From the NCBI RefSeq assembly GCF_014854695.1, contig NZ_CP027557.1:3968001-4032000 (forward strand): a DNA stretch of 64,000 bases, in the 5' to 3' direction. This document shows positions 56,159-64,000 of the stretch, piece after piece. A program made the translations under genes and the position numbers. Under the pieces are notes generated by a model that saw only the letters and a program-made list of their open reading frames with translations, was not told the DNA's origin and searched no databases. The stretch is from Rhodococcus rhodochrous (lineage in GTDB: Bacteria > Actinomycetota > Actinomycetes > Mycobacteriales > Mycobacteriaceae). Within the stretch, counting starts at the first letter, position 1; every line of letters begins with the position of its first letter.

Positions 56159-57158
56159 CCCCACCGCGTCCGACGTCGGGACATCCGACGACACCGGGAC
56201 CGGGGTCGTTCCCCCGGGCGAACGCGGCAGCCTCGTCGTCAAGGACCGTGCGATCGAACGCATCGCCGCGGCCGCCGCGCTCGGCGTTCCCGGTGTGGTG
56301 CGGCACAGCGGAGGTGGCATCCTGCGTCTCACCGGCCGCGACCTGCCCCGGGCCGACGTCACCACCGGCGCGAAGGCCGTCGCGGTGAATCTCTACATCG
56401 CCGCCGAATGGCCGTACGACGCGGCGATGCTCACCCGCCGGGTCCACGACGCGGTCGAACGTCAACTGCACGACCTGACGGGCATGCGCATCAGCGAACT
56501 CAACGTGCTCATCGTCGCGACCGCGCTCGTCGAGGAGGGCGAGACCGACGAGGCGCAGCCACCCGTCGAGTACCTGGAATCCGACATCGTCGCGGCGCGG
56601 ACCACTCCGCATCCCGACATCCCCACCGTCGCTCCTCTGCCGCCGCTGGCGCCGCCTGCGGCCGCACCCGCCGCCGCGATCGTGGCGATCGCGGCGCTCG
56701 CCCTGTCGTTCGTCGCCGCCCGGGAACTGCTCATCGTCAACGGGACGTACGGCGGTGCCCCGTGGCTGCGCAACTCCTTCGAGTGGTTCGGCCGCCTGCA
56801 CTGGCACACCTGGCTCGCACCCGTCGCGGGCGTCTGCCTCGTCCTCGGGATCGTCCTGATCGTCGTCGCCCTCAAACCCCGCCGCCGGACGCATGTGCCG
56901 CTGCAGGTCGCGGGGCCGGTGCCCACGGTGTGGATGCGGCGCACGGACGTCGCACGCATGTGCAGCGCCCACGCGTCCGCGCTCACCGGCGTGCGCACGG
57001 CCCGCACGGTCGTCGACCGTCGCCGTGCCCTGGTGCGCATCTCGATCGAGGACGAGACACCGATCGACGAGATCACCGCTTCCGTGCGCGGCGCGGTCGC
57101 CCCGAACCTCGCGGCGCTCGCCGACCCCGTCGAACTCGTGGTGGAGGTGGCTCGGTGA
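56151..57158 (+). CDS. Asp23-domain protein with two membrane helices (DUF6286-like C-terminus)
   Basis: The 335-residue protein has an N-terminal Asp23 domain (about 27-125: SLVVKDRAIERIAAAAALGVPGVV, AVNLYIAAEWPYDAAML), a Pro-rich linker and two membrane segments (about 178-200 and 222-246). The cytoplasmic C-terminal domain (THVPLQVAGPVPTVWMRRTDVARM onward) belongs to the actinobacterial DUF6286 type. The start GTG overlaps the previous gene. It could be the membrane anchor that binds the soluble Asp23 subunits through its own Asp23 domain. That model is inferred from domain order and gene coupling. Confidence 0.85.
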   Translation: MADPTASDVGTSDDTGTGVVPPGERGSLVVKDRAIERIAAAAALGVPGVVRHSGGGILRLTGRDLPRADVTTGAKAVAVNLYIAAEWPYDAAMLTRRVHDAVERQLHDLTGMRISELNVLIVATALVEEGETDEAQPPVEYLESDIVAARTTPHPDIPTVAPLPPLAPPAAAPAAAIVAIAALALSFVAARELLIVNGTYGGAPWLRNSFEWFGRLHWHTWLAPVAGVCLVLGIVLIVVALKPRRRTHVPLQVAGPVPTVWMRRTDVARMCSAHASALTGVRTARTVVDRRRALVRISIEDETPIDEITASVRGAVAPNLAALADPVELVVEVAR

Positions 57159-57718
57159 AACTCCGTACCGTGCTGGCGAATCGGCTCGTCACCTTCCTGG
57201 CGGGCCTCGCCCTCGCCGGTGCCGGCGCGTTCGCCCTCGCGTGGGTGTGGCAGGTTCCCCTGGCCCGAGAGCAACTCTCGCGTCTCGACCGTCCCCGCGT
57301 GACCGACGTCCCGGACCAGTCGTGGTGGACACCTGCCCTGTGGTCGGTCTTCGCGGGCGGACTCGTGCTCGGCATCGCGTTGCTCGCCGTCAACCTGTCG
57401 CGCCGGCGCACGTCGACCGTGCAGCTCTACGACCAGGTCACCGACGCCACCCTCGGTGTCGAACTCGGTCCCGTCGCCGACGGTGTCGCAGCGGAACTCG
57501 CCGCCCTGCCCGGTGTGCGGGCCGTGCGCGGGCGTGCGGTCGTCGAACGCCACCTGCCGACGCTCTCGGTGGTGGTGCACGCCGACCCGACCATCGACGT
57601 CACCGAACTGACGGAAGCGGCGGAGGACGCCGCCCAGCGGGTCGCGCGGGCTCTCGGTGGGGCGCACGTGGCGACGCAGGTCCTCGTGCATCTCGACCCG
57701 GCCGTGGACGTCCACTGA
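57155..57718 (+). CDS. Membrane-anchored AmaP-like protein ending the Asp23 cluster
   Basis: The 187-residue protein has two membrane segments (about 10-33 and 60-82) and a C-terminal alpha/beta domain (VELGPVADGVAAELAALPGVRAVRGRAV, TLSVVVHADPTIDVTEL). This layout resembles the alkaline-shock membrane anchor AmaP. GTG start overlaps the preceding stop in a GTGA junction. It is the last gene of the cluster, converging with the DUF2236 gene 40 bases away. Confidence 0.82.
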   Translation: MKLRTVLANRLVTFLAGLALAGAGAFALAWVWQVPLAREQLSRLDRPRVTDVPDQSWWTPALWSVFAGGLVLGIALLAVNLSRRRTSTVQLYDQVTDATLGVELGPVADGVAAELAALPGVRAVRGRAVVERHLPTLSVVVHADPTIDVTELTEAAEDAAQRVARALGGAHVATQVLVHLDPAVDVH

Positions 57719-57758
57719 GCCCCCCCGGGGGTCCGGAGCCCATCCGGCCCGGGGCGGC

Positions 57759-58934
57759 TCAGCTTCGGGCCGCGTCCACGAGGTCGTGCTCGACGCGGTA
57801 GTCCACGCGCATCCGGTCCATCGCCACATCGCGCACCTTGTACGCCCGCTGTGTGGTGCGTTCGAGGTCCGGATAGCGGAGTTCCTGGACGCGGTTGACG
57901 AGCGCGAGCAGCGGCCCGACGCGCCCGAGGACGTGCTTGAGCGGGCTGTCGGGGATGTGCAGGGCGTCGGCGTCGGCGTCACCGATGAACACCCGCTGCA
58001 GCGAGTGCATCACCGTGCGGGCGACCGTCGTCCGGATCGGCGCGGTGCCCGGCAGCAGGTTCGCCAGCTCCGGGACGAGATATTGCTCGGTCAACGCGGT
58101 GACGAACTCCCGGTCCTCGTCGCTGGGGCCGGGCGAGGTGAGCCGGTAGAGGTCCTCGACCGCGATGTGGTCGCGTTCGGTGCGCAGGCCCAGTTCCTCG
58201 CCCATCCCGATCACGTGCCCGACATATCGCCACAGGTGGTAGATGTCGTCGAGTTCGCGATCGGTGAAGCGCACCCCGAGGATCTGCATCGCCTCGACCG
58301 CGATGTGCCCGAACTCGGCCATCGTCAGCGCCATGTACGACTGCGGGATCGGCACTCCCCAGGCGTCCTCGTCCCACACTCCGCTCGCGAGGATGCCCTT
58401 GCGCACGTGGGCGTGGATCAGGCGCACCCGCACCGTGAACGCGAATCCGCCTCCGTCGCGGCGCATTCCGCCGCGAGTGAGGACGTGCCGCAGCCACTCC
58501 CCGACCTCGACCGACCGCACGGCCGGCTGACTCACATAGCGGCCTGTGAGCGCGAGAGGCTTTCCGGCGATGAAGTTTCCGGCACCGCGCAGCAGCGACG
58601 CGGCACCGAGCACCATGCCGAGGATCGGGGTGTGCCGCACGAGCGCGTCGGCGGCGTTGTCGATGCGGTCGTGGTCGACCCAGGCGGGTTCGTCGTCGAG
58701 GAAGGCGAACAGCTCTCGCAGGGATTCGGGTGCGTCGGGGACCGCGTCGACACCGTCGGCGAGTGCGACGCGCACGGCGTCGGTCGCGGAGGTCGGACCG
58801 AAGTCGTCGTTCACCACGGCGTCGGCCGGCGGGTCGGCCTGCCACATGCCGTCGAGCCAGCGCTCGCCGAGATCTGCGTATCGGCGCACAGCAAGGTCGG
58901 CGTTGACGAGATCACGTGGGATACGTCGCTCCAT
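57759..58934 (-). CDS. DUF2236 (MpaB/latex-clearing type) oxygenase
   Basis: This 391-residue, mostly helical protein belongs to the MpaB/rubber oxygenase family. The haem-site helices are visible as VRLIHAHVRKGIL near 165 and SYMALTMAEFGHIAVEAMQILG near 195, with a further RYVGHVIGMGEELGL near 235. Secreted latex-clearing proteins carry a Tat signal, but this one starts MERRIPRDLVNADLAVRRY with none, so it should act in the cytoplasm on another substrate. It is divergent from a TetR gene 45 bases away, the common arrangement in actinobacteria. The reaction of this subgroup is not established. Confidence 0.87.
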   Translation of the reverse strand: MERRIPRDLVNADLAVRRYADLGERWLDGMWQADPPADAVVNDDFGPTSATDAVRVALADGVDAVPDAPESLRELFAFLDDEPAWVDHDRIDNAADALVRHTPILGMVLGAASLLRGAGNFIAGKPLALTGRYVSQPAVRSVEVGEWLRHVLTRGGMRRDGGGFAFTVRVRLIHAHVRKGILASGVWDEDAWGVPIPQSYMALTMAEFGHIAVEAMQILGVRFTDRELDDIYHLWRYVGHVIGMGEELGLRTERDHIAVEDLYRLTSPGPSDEDREFVTALTEQYLVPELANLLPGTAPIRTTVARTVMHSLQRVFIGDADADALHIPDSPLKHVLGRVGPLLALVNRVQELRYPDLERTTQRAYKVRDVAMDRMRVDYRVEHDLVDAARS

Positions 58935-58979
58935 GCATCCATGGAAACACGAGGAATCCTCACTTACTATTCACTTTTC

Positions 58980-59612
58980 ATGAGCTCCCCGCGCAGCAAC
59001 AGAACCACAGGCAGAACCCCTCGGAAACGTCCTGTGCAACAGCGGAGTCACGACACTCGTAAGTTGCTCCTCACCTCTGCGTACGAGTTGCTCGAGCGCA
59101 GCCCCACCGCGCGGATCAGCACCACAGCACTCGCCGAGCACGCCCATGTGAGCATCGGGACGGTCTACCGGTACTTCCCCGACGTCGACGCCGTGCTCGA
59201 CGAACTCCGCATGACCGCCGTCCACGCGATCACCACCTCACTGTCCACCGCCATCGGGCGGGCGATGGACCAGGAGCCGGAGGAGGCCATGGTGACGGTC
59301 GTGGAAAGTCTCACCGCCGCGTTCGAGAAACACGCCGCGGTACTCCGGGTGTCGTACACCTCGGAGGAGATCGAGTTCGGGCTCGCGTGGGCCGAGGTCG
59401 AAGGTCCGCTGCGGCCGCTGGGACGCATCATTCCGGCGCGGCTGCGACCGGATCTCGACGACGCAGCACTCGACGATCTCGTGTTCATCGTGATGGGAGC
59501 GACAGCGAGCCTGTGCTCGCGGATCGCTCTCCTGCGGCCCCGGAGATCCGATCGGACGCGGATGATCGCGGTGACGGCGCGGATGCTCCTCGCCGCGATC
59601 GAGAGCGCCTGA
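58980..59612 (+). CDS. TetR-family regulator of the DUF2236 gene
   Basis: This TetR protein of about 210 residues has its HTH near residues 20-70 (TRKLLLTSAYELLE, ISTTALAEHAHVSIGTVYRYFPDVDAVLDEL) after a basic N-terminal arm (RTTGRTPRKRPVQQRSH). The C-terminal domain is typical of the ligand-binding half. ATG 58980 lies only 10 bases after a TACTAT word that could be a -10, so the transcript may be nearly leaderless. An upstream ATG at 58939 would add 14 residues and reach into the shared 45-base promoter. It probably represses itself and the divergent DUF2236 gene. Confidence 0.87.
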   Translation: MSSPRSNRTTGRTPRKRPVQQRSHDTRKLLLTSAYELLERSPTARISTTALAEHAHVSIGTVYRYFPDVDAVLDELRMTAVHAITTSLSTAIGRAMDQEPEEAMVTVVESLTAAFEKHAAVLRVSYTSEEIEFGLAWAEVEGPLRPLGRIIPARLRPDLDDAALDDLVFIVMGATASLCSRIALLRPRRSDRTRMIAVTARMLLAAIESA

Positions 59613-59721
59613 TACACGACGCTGGATTCACTTCGGGTCGAAAACAGACCCGACGTCCTGCAGAGCGGCACATACTGATGACTGCCGTCTTCACACCGTC
59701 GTCCCGACCGGGGAGAGTGCC

Positions 59722-60885
59722 GTGCGTCGACTACCGATCGTGTTGTCCGCCGTGATCCTCACCGTCGTGGCCGCCTGCGGCAACGACACCTCGGGCGAAT
59801 CACCGCCCGCCACAACGTCCGAATCGACAACCTCCGATTCGGCCGCCACCGGCGCGGCGCCCGCCGACGAATTCCAGGACGTGCTCGACCGCGTCCGCGA
59901 GGACGTCGGGTTCCCTGGAGTCGTTGCGCGCGTGGTCACCCCGGACTACGAGTGGACCGGTTCGTCCGGCACGATCGGTGCGGGTCGATCGGAGGAGCCC
60001 GGCCCCGACGACCACACCCGCATCGGCAGCATCACGAAGACGATGACGATCACCGCTCTGCTGCAACTGGCGGAGGACGACCGCCTGTCGCTGGAGGATC
60101 CGATCGGTCGCTACGTGCCGGGCCTGCCGAACGGCGACGTCGCCACCCTGGGGCAGCTGGCCTCGATGGTGAGCGGTATCCCCAGCTACACCTTCGACGA
60201 GGAGTTCCAGCAGCAACTCTTCGACGATCCGGAGGCACCGTGGACCCCGGACGAACTCCTCGACTACGTACGCGGTGACGCACCGAACTTCGCTCCCGGG
60301 GAGCAGTTCGAGTACTCCAACACCAACACGATCGCGCTCGGGCTGGTCGTCGAGCAGGTTTCCGGGCAGAGCCTGCACGAGTACTTCCGGGCGAATGTCT
60401 TCGAGCCCCTGGGCATGGCCGACACCGTCATGCCCACCGACGCGGCCATCGCGTCACCGCACCTGTACGGGATCACCGAACAGGGACAGCCGGACGGGCA
60501 GACGGCCGATGCGACCGGATGGAACCCGTCGTGGGGATGGTCTGCCGGCGCGGTGATCTCCACCGTCGACGATCTCGAACTGTGGGGCACGGCCCTCGGG
60601 ACGGGCGAGGGCGTCCTTTCCCCCGAGATGCAGCAGCTCCGCCTCGATTCGTTCCTGTTCGACGTCCCCGGTGCGACCGACACCCGCGCCTACGGCCTCG
60701 GGCTCGGTATCGAGAACGGCTGGCTCGGCCACACGGGCGAGCTCCCCGGTTTCAACACCTACGTGGGATACCTGCCCGAACGCCGGGCCGTGGTCGTCGC
60801 CGCGGTGAACAGCGACATCCCGACGGCAGACGGGGAAGAACCGGTGACCCCCGTGGCGAACCGGCTGAAGGAGATCGTCGGCTGA
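59722..60885 (+). CDS. Serine hydrolase lipoprotein, beta-lactamase class C/DD-peptidase family
   Basis: This 387-residue exported protein has a lipoprotein signal (LTVVAAC, Cys near 19) and a Ser/Thr-rich linker to about residue 48. The penicillin-binding fold carries the SxxK motif in RIGSITKTMT (near 103), the tyrosine motif EYSNTN near 200 and HTGELPG near 340 as the KTG equivalent. These are features of the D-alanyl-D-alanine carboxypeptidase/EstB/class C group; peptidase, esterase and lactamase roles cannot be separated. GTG start at 59722. It converges on tuf with a shared terminator. Confidence 0.87.
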   Translation: MRRLPIVLSAVILTVVAACGNDTSGESPPATTSESTTSDSAATGAAPADEFQDVLDRVREDVGFPGVVARVVTPDYEWTGSSGTIGAGRSEEPGPDDHTRIGSITKTMTITALLQLAEDDRLSLEDPIGRYVPGLPNGDVATLGQLASMVSGIPSYTFDEEFQQQLFDDPEAPWTPDELLDYVRGDAPNFAPGEQFEYSNTNTIALGLVVEQVSGQSLHEYFRANVFEPLGMADTVMPTDAAIASPHLYGITEQGQPDGQTADATGWNPSWGWSAGAVISTVDDLELWGTALGTGEGVLSPEMQQLRLDSFLFDVPGATDTRAYGLGLGIENGWLGHTGELPGFNTYVGYLPERRAVVVAAVNSDIPTADGEEPVTPVANRLKEIVG

Positions 60886-60937
60886 TCGCCTGTGACCCCG
60901 AAACGCCGAACGGCGTCCACGCCGGAGCAGAAACGCC

Positions 60938-60971
60938 GAACGGCGCCCACCCCGGAGGGTGGACGCCGTTC
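60938..60971. terminator. Bidirectional terminator between the lipoprotein gene and tuf
   Basis: Arms of 14 bp (60938-60951 and 60958-60971, one mismatch) close a 6-base loop. The left arm is part of a 20-base word repeated 30 bases upstream (60901-60920); that copy can pair with the same right arm without mismatch over 13 bp. Two alternative hairpins are therefore possible. It serves convergent transcripts. Confidence 0.75.
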
Positions 60972-60991
60972 GAGCGTCAGTGAGGACTAGC

Positions 60992-62182
60992 TCACTTGAT
61001 GATCTTCGTGACGCGACCGGCGCCGACGGTGCGGCCACCCTCGCGGATCGCGAAGCGGAGGCCCTCGTCCATGGCGACCGGCTGGATCAGCTTGACGGAC
61101 ATCTCGGTGTTGTCACCGGGCATGACCATCTCGGTGCCCTCGGGGAGGGTAACAACGCCCGTCACGTCCGTGGTACGGAAGTAGAACTGCGGACGGTAGT
61201 TGTTGAAGAACGGCGTGTGGCGGCCGCCCTCCTCCTTGTTGAGGATGTAGGCCTGGCCCTCGAACTCCGTGTGGGGAGTCGTGGTGCCCGGCTTGACGAC
61301 GACCTGGCCGCGCTCGACGTCCTCGCGCTTGATGCCGCGGACGAGGAGACCGACGTTGTCGCCGGCCTGGCCCTGGTCGAGCAGCTTGCGGAACATCTCG
61401 ATGCCGGTGACCGTGGTCTTGGTCGACTCGGGGCGGATGCCGACGATCTCGACCTCTTCGTTGACGTTGATCACGCCACGCTCGATACGGCCGGTGACGA
61501 CGGTGCCACGACCCGTGATGGTGAAGACGTCCTCGACGGGCATGAGGAACGGCTTGTCGGTCTCACGGACCGGGTCCGGGATGGAGTCGTCGACGGCCTG
61601 CATGAGGTCGACGATCGACTGGACCCACTTCTCGTCACCCTCGAGAGCCTTGAGAGCGGAGATCGGGACGACCGGAGCGTTCTCGTCGAACTCCTGCGAA
61701 GCGAGGAGCTCGCGCACCTCCATCTCGACGAGCTCGAGGATTTCCTCGTCGTCGACCATGTCGGCCTTGTTCAGGGCGACGAGGATGTAGGGAACGCCGA
61801 CCTGGCGGGCGAGCAGCACGTGCTCACGCGTCTGGGGCATCGGGCCGTCGGTGGCGGCCACGACCAGGATCGCGCCGTCCATCTGGGCGGCACCGGTGAT
61901 CATGTTCTTGATGTAGTCCGCGTGACCCGGGGCGTCGACGTGCGCGTAGTGGCGCTTGTCGGTCTGGTACTCGACGTGGGAGATGTTGATCGTGATACCA
62001 CGAGCCTTCTCCTCAGGTGCCTTGTCGATCTGATCGAAAGCGAAGCTCTCGTTCAGGTCGGGGAACTTGTCGGCAAGCACCTTGGTGATCGCAGCCGTGG
62101 TGGTGGTCTTGCCGTGGTCGACGTGACCGATGGTGCCGATGTTCACGTGCGGCTTGGTCCGCTCGAACTTCGCCTTCGCCAC
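60992..62182 (-). CDS. tuf: Elongation factor Tu
   Basis: The 396-residue GTPase delivers aminoacyl-tRNA to the ribosome. G1 [15 protein letters not shown]2 RGITIN, G3 DAPGH and G4 NKADM are intact, followed by the two beta-barrel domains to the invariant end [17 protein letters not shown] lies about 6 bases before the ATG. It is the last gene of the translation-factor operon, 92 bases after fusA. The gap shows no clear terminator, so they are probably co-transcribed. Confidence 0.98.
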   Translation of the reverse strand: MAKAKFERTKPHVNIGTIGHVDHGKTTTTAAITKVLADKFPDLNESFAFDQIDKAPEEKARGITINISHVEYQTDKRHYAHVDAPGHADYIKNMITGAAQMDGAILVVAATDGPMPQTREHVLLARQVGVPYILVALNKADMVDDEEILELVEMEVRELLASQEFDENAPVVPISALKALEGDEKWVQSIVDLMQAVDDSIPDPVRETDKPFLMPVEDVFTITGRGTVVTGRIERGVINVNEEVEIVGIRPESTKTTVTGIEMFRKLLDQGQAGDNVGLLVRGIKREDVERGQVVVKPGTTTPHTEFEGQAYILNKEEGGRHTPFFNNYRPQFYFRTTDVTGVVTLPEGTEMVMPGDNTEMSVKLIQPVAMDEGLRFAIREGGRTVGAGRVTKIIK

Positions 62183-62274
62183 TGGATGTCCTCCTGGACT
62201 GTTGTTGCTTGCTGTATGCAGCAGTGCGGTTTGTATTACTTGGTCGTGCAGGTGACCGAGGGATAACCCGGAGG

Positions 62275-64000
62275 CTACTCGCCGGTCGCCTTGGCGATGA
62301 TTTCCTTCGCGACGTTCGAGGGAACCTCTGCGTAGGAATCGAACACCATGGAGAAGTTCGCACGACCCTGGGTCTTCGACCGCAGATCGCCGATGTAACC
62401 GAACATCTCCGAGAGCGGAACCAGCGCCTTCACGACACGGGCACCACTGCGTTCCTCCATGGCCTGGATCTGGCCACGGCGGGAGTTCAGGTCGCCGATC
62501 ACTTCACCCATGTAGTCCTCGGGCGTGGTGACCTCGACCGCCATGAGGGGCTCGAGGATCACCGGGGCGGCCTTGCGGGCCGCTTCCTTCAGTGCCTGCG
62601 AGCCGGCGATCTTGAACGCCATTTCGGACGAGTCGACGTCGTGGTACGCACCGTCGATGAGGGTGACCTTCAGGTTCACCAGCGGGTAGCCGGCGAGCAC
62701 GCCGTACTGCATGGCGTCCTGAGCACCCGCGTCGACCGACGGGATGTACTCGCGGGGGATGCGACCGCCGGTGACCTTGTTCTCGAACTCGTAGGTCGCG
62801 CCGTCCTCGCCGACGAACGGCGAGAGGCCGATGATGACCTTTGCGAACTGGCCCGAGCCACCGGTCTGCTTCTTGTGCGTGAACTCGAGCTTCTCGACCG
62901 GCTTGGTGATCGTCTCGCGGTACGCGACCTGCGGCTTGCCGACGTTGGCCTCGACCTTGAACTCGCGCTTCATGCGGTCGACGAGGATGTCGAGGTGGAG
63001 CTCGCCCATACCGCCGATGACGGTCTGGCCGGTCTCGTCGTCGAGCTCGACCGAGAAGGTCGGGTCCTCTTCGGCGAGCTTCTGGATGGCCGTCGACAGC
63101 TTCTCCTGGTCGGCCTTCGACTTCGGCTCGATGGAGACCTGGATGACCGGGTCCGGGAAGGTCATCGACTCGAGGACGATCGGGGCGTCCTGCGCGCACA
63201 GGGTGTCGCCGGTCGTGGTGTCCTTCAGGCCGATCATCGCGTAGATGTGGCCCGCGACCGCCTCGTCGACCGGGTTCTCCTTGTTGGCGTGCATCTGGAA
63301 CAGCTTGCCGACGCGCTCCTTCTTGCCCTTGGTCGAGTTGAGCACCTGGGTGCCCGAGTCGATCCGGCCGGAGTACACGCGGACGAAGGTCAGCTTGCCG
63401 AAGAAGGGGTGCGCAGCGATCTTGAAGGCGAGAGCAGAGAAGGGCTCCTCCTTCGAGGGCTTACGACGCAGCTCCTCTTCTTCGTTCCCGACCTGATGGC
63501 CGATGACGTCGCCGATGTCGAGCGGGTTCGGCAGGTAGTCGATGACCGCGTCGAGCATGGGCTGGATGCCCTTGTTCTTGAAGGCGGAGCCGCACAGCAC
63601 CGGGTAGAGCTCGGAGTTGACGGTCATCTTGCGGATGGCCGCCTTGATCTCGGCGACGGTGAGTTCCTCGCCGCCGAAGTACTTCTCCATGAGCTCTTCG
63701 TCGGACTCGGCGACCGTCTCGAGCAGCTTCTCGCGGTACTCGGCAGCCTTGTCGGCGAGGTCGGCCGGGATCTCCTCGACCGTGGCCTCGGTGCCGATGT
63801 CGGTGGTGCCACGCCAGGTGAGCGCCTTCATCTCGACGAGGTCGACGACGCCGTCGAAGGCATCCTCGGCACCGATGGGGAGCTGGAGGACCAGCGGCTT
63901 CGCGCCCAGGCGATCGATGATCGTCTGCACGGTGAAGTAGAAGTCCGCGCCCATCTTGTCCATCTTGTTGACGAAGCAGATGCGCGGAACGTCGTACTTG
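62275..64000 (-). CDS. fusA: Elongation factor G (N-terminal part outside window)
   Basis: About 575 C-terminal residues of EF-G lie in the window, reading from the G4 segment [13 protein letters not shown] at the edge through domain G' and domains II-V. Landmarks are [26 protein letters not shown] and the domain V end [17 protein letters not shown] moves tRNA and mRNA after peptide transfer. The frame is open to the window end, so the gene is cut by the edge rather than broken. Sequence is that of the canonical actinobacterial fusA, not the mitochondrial-like or fusB type. Confidence 0.97.
   Translation of the reverse strand, partial: KYDVPRICFVNKMDKMGADFYFTVQTIIDRLGAKPLVLQLPIGAEDAFDGVVDLVEMKALTWRGTTDIGTEATVEEIPADLADKAAEYREKLLETVAESDEELMEKYFGGEELTVAEIKAAIRKMTVNSELYPVLCGSAFKNKGIQPMLDAVIDYLPNPLDIGDVIGHQVGNEEEELRRKPSKEEPFSALAFKIAAHPFFGKLTFVRVYSGRIDSGTQVLNSTKGKKERVGKLFQMHANKENPVDEAVAGHIYAMIGLKDTTTGDTLCAQDAPIVLESMTFPDPVIQVSIEPKSKADQEKLSTAIQKLAEEDPTFSVELDDETGQTVIGGMGELHLDILVDRMKREFKVEANVGKPQVAYRETITKPVEKLEFTHKKQTGGSGQFAKVIIGLSPFVGEDGATYEFENKVTGGRIPREYIPSVDAGAQDAMQYGVLAGYPLVNLKVTLIDGAYHDVDSSEMAFKIAGSQALKEAARKAAPVILEPLMAVEVTTPEDYMGEVIGDLNSRRGQIQAMEERSGARVVKALVPLSEMFGYIGDLRSKTQGRANFSMVFDSYAEVPSNVAKEIIAKATGE

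Noticed and set aside
53782-56184. 800-residue minus-strand frame including the FAD reductase and the Asp23 region
   Set aside because: Only the first part downstream of 54987 codes for the reductase; the rest is the shadow of the Asp23 genes on the other strand.
57657-59612. 651-residue plus-strand frame leading into the TetR gene
   Set aside because: Residues before the TetR start are the shadow of the DUF2236 gene; the TetR protein begins at 58980 (or 58939).

Overview
The window is high-GC DNA with dense, often overlapping genes. It looks like a mycolic-acid actinomycete, most likely Rhodococcus. The basis is the complete mycofactocin locus, a ThcE-like NDMA-dependent methanol dehydrogenase, a ThcA-type aldehyde dehydrogenase, a KshB ketosteroid hydroxylase reductase behind a KstR-type box, and an actinobacterial tuf-fusA pair. 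I saw no mobile element, CRISPR array, rRNA or tRNA gene.

1-13.0 kb (minus strand): the 5' part of a giant non-ribosomal peptide synthetase. It holds four full C-A-T modules and the start of a fifth C domain. The specificity pockets of modules 2 and 4 read threonine, module 3 reads serine, and module 1 is not assigned. The A-T cassettes of modules 2 and 4 are near-identical at DNA level.

13.3-20.8 kb (minus strand): a small membrane protein, acetoacetyl-CoA synthetase, a YeaQ/YmgE stress membrane protein, a fatty acyl-CoA synthetase, an MHS-type transporter, a winged-helix protein and a DUF779 protein. Several strong hairpins separate these units.

20.9-37.7 kb: a complete, enlarged mycofactocin locus. 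The precursor peptide MftA, chaperone MftB, radical SAM enzyme MftC and MftD are followed by an OYE-family enzyme, a mycofactocin-coupled SDR and a second OYE-family enzyme. After an inserted, oppositely oriented double GNAT gene come MftE, MftF and MftG, and then without a clear break a GAF regulator and an aldehyde dehydrogenase. The repressor MftR and the methyltransferase MftM are divergent from mftA, and a strong 22-bp palindrome lies in the shared promoter.

37.8-50.1 kb: genes for alcohol use and redox control. These include an iron alcohol dehydrogenase overlapping a soluble histidine kinase and a LuxR response regulator, and a methanol dehydrogenase-MoxR-VWA operon. Also present are an HxlR/quinone reductase pair, gamma-glutamyltransferase, and an ArsR/SRPBCC pair. 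Taken together the region can make mycofactocin, reduce it with nicotinoprotein alcohol dehydrogenases and SDRs, reoxidise it through MftG, and remove the aldehyde.

50.3-64 kb: kshB, an MFS exporter with a palindromic operator candidate, an Asp/Glu racemase-like gene, an orphan FAD reductase, a tightly coupled five-gene Asp23-type envelope cluster, a DUF2236 oxygenase with a divergent TetR regulator, a serine-hydrolase lipoprotein, and the minus-strand end of the translation-factor operon (fusA partial, tuf).
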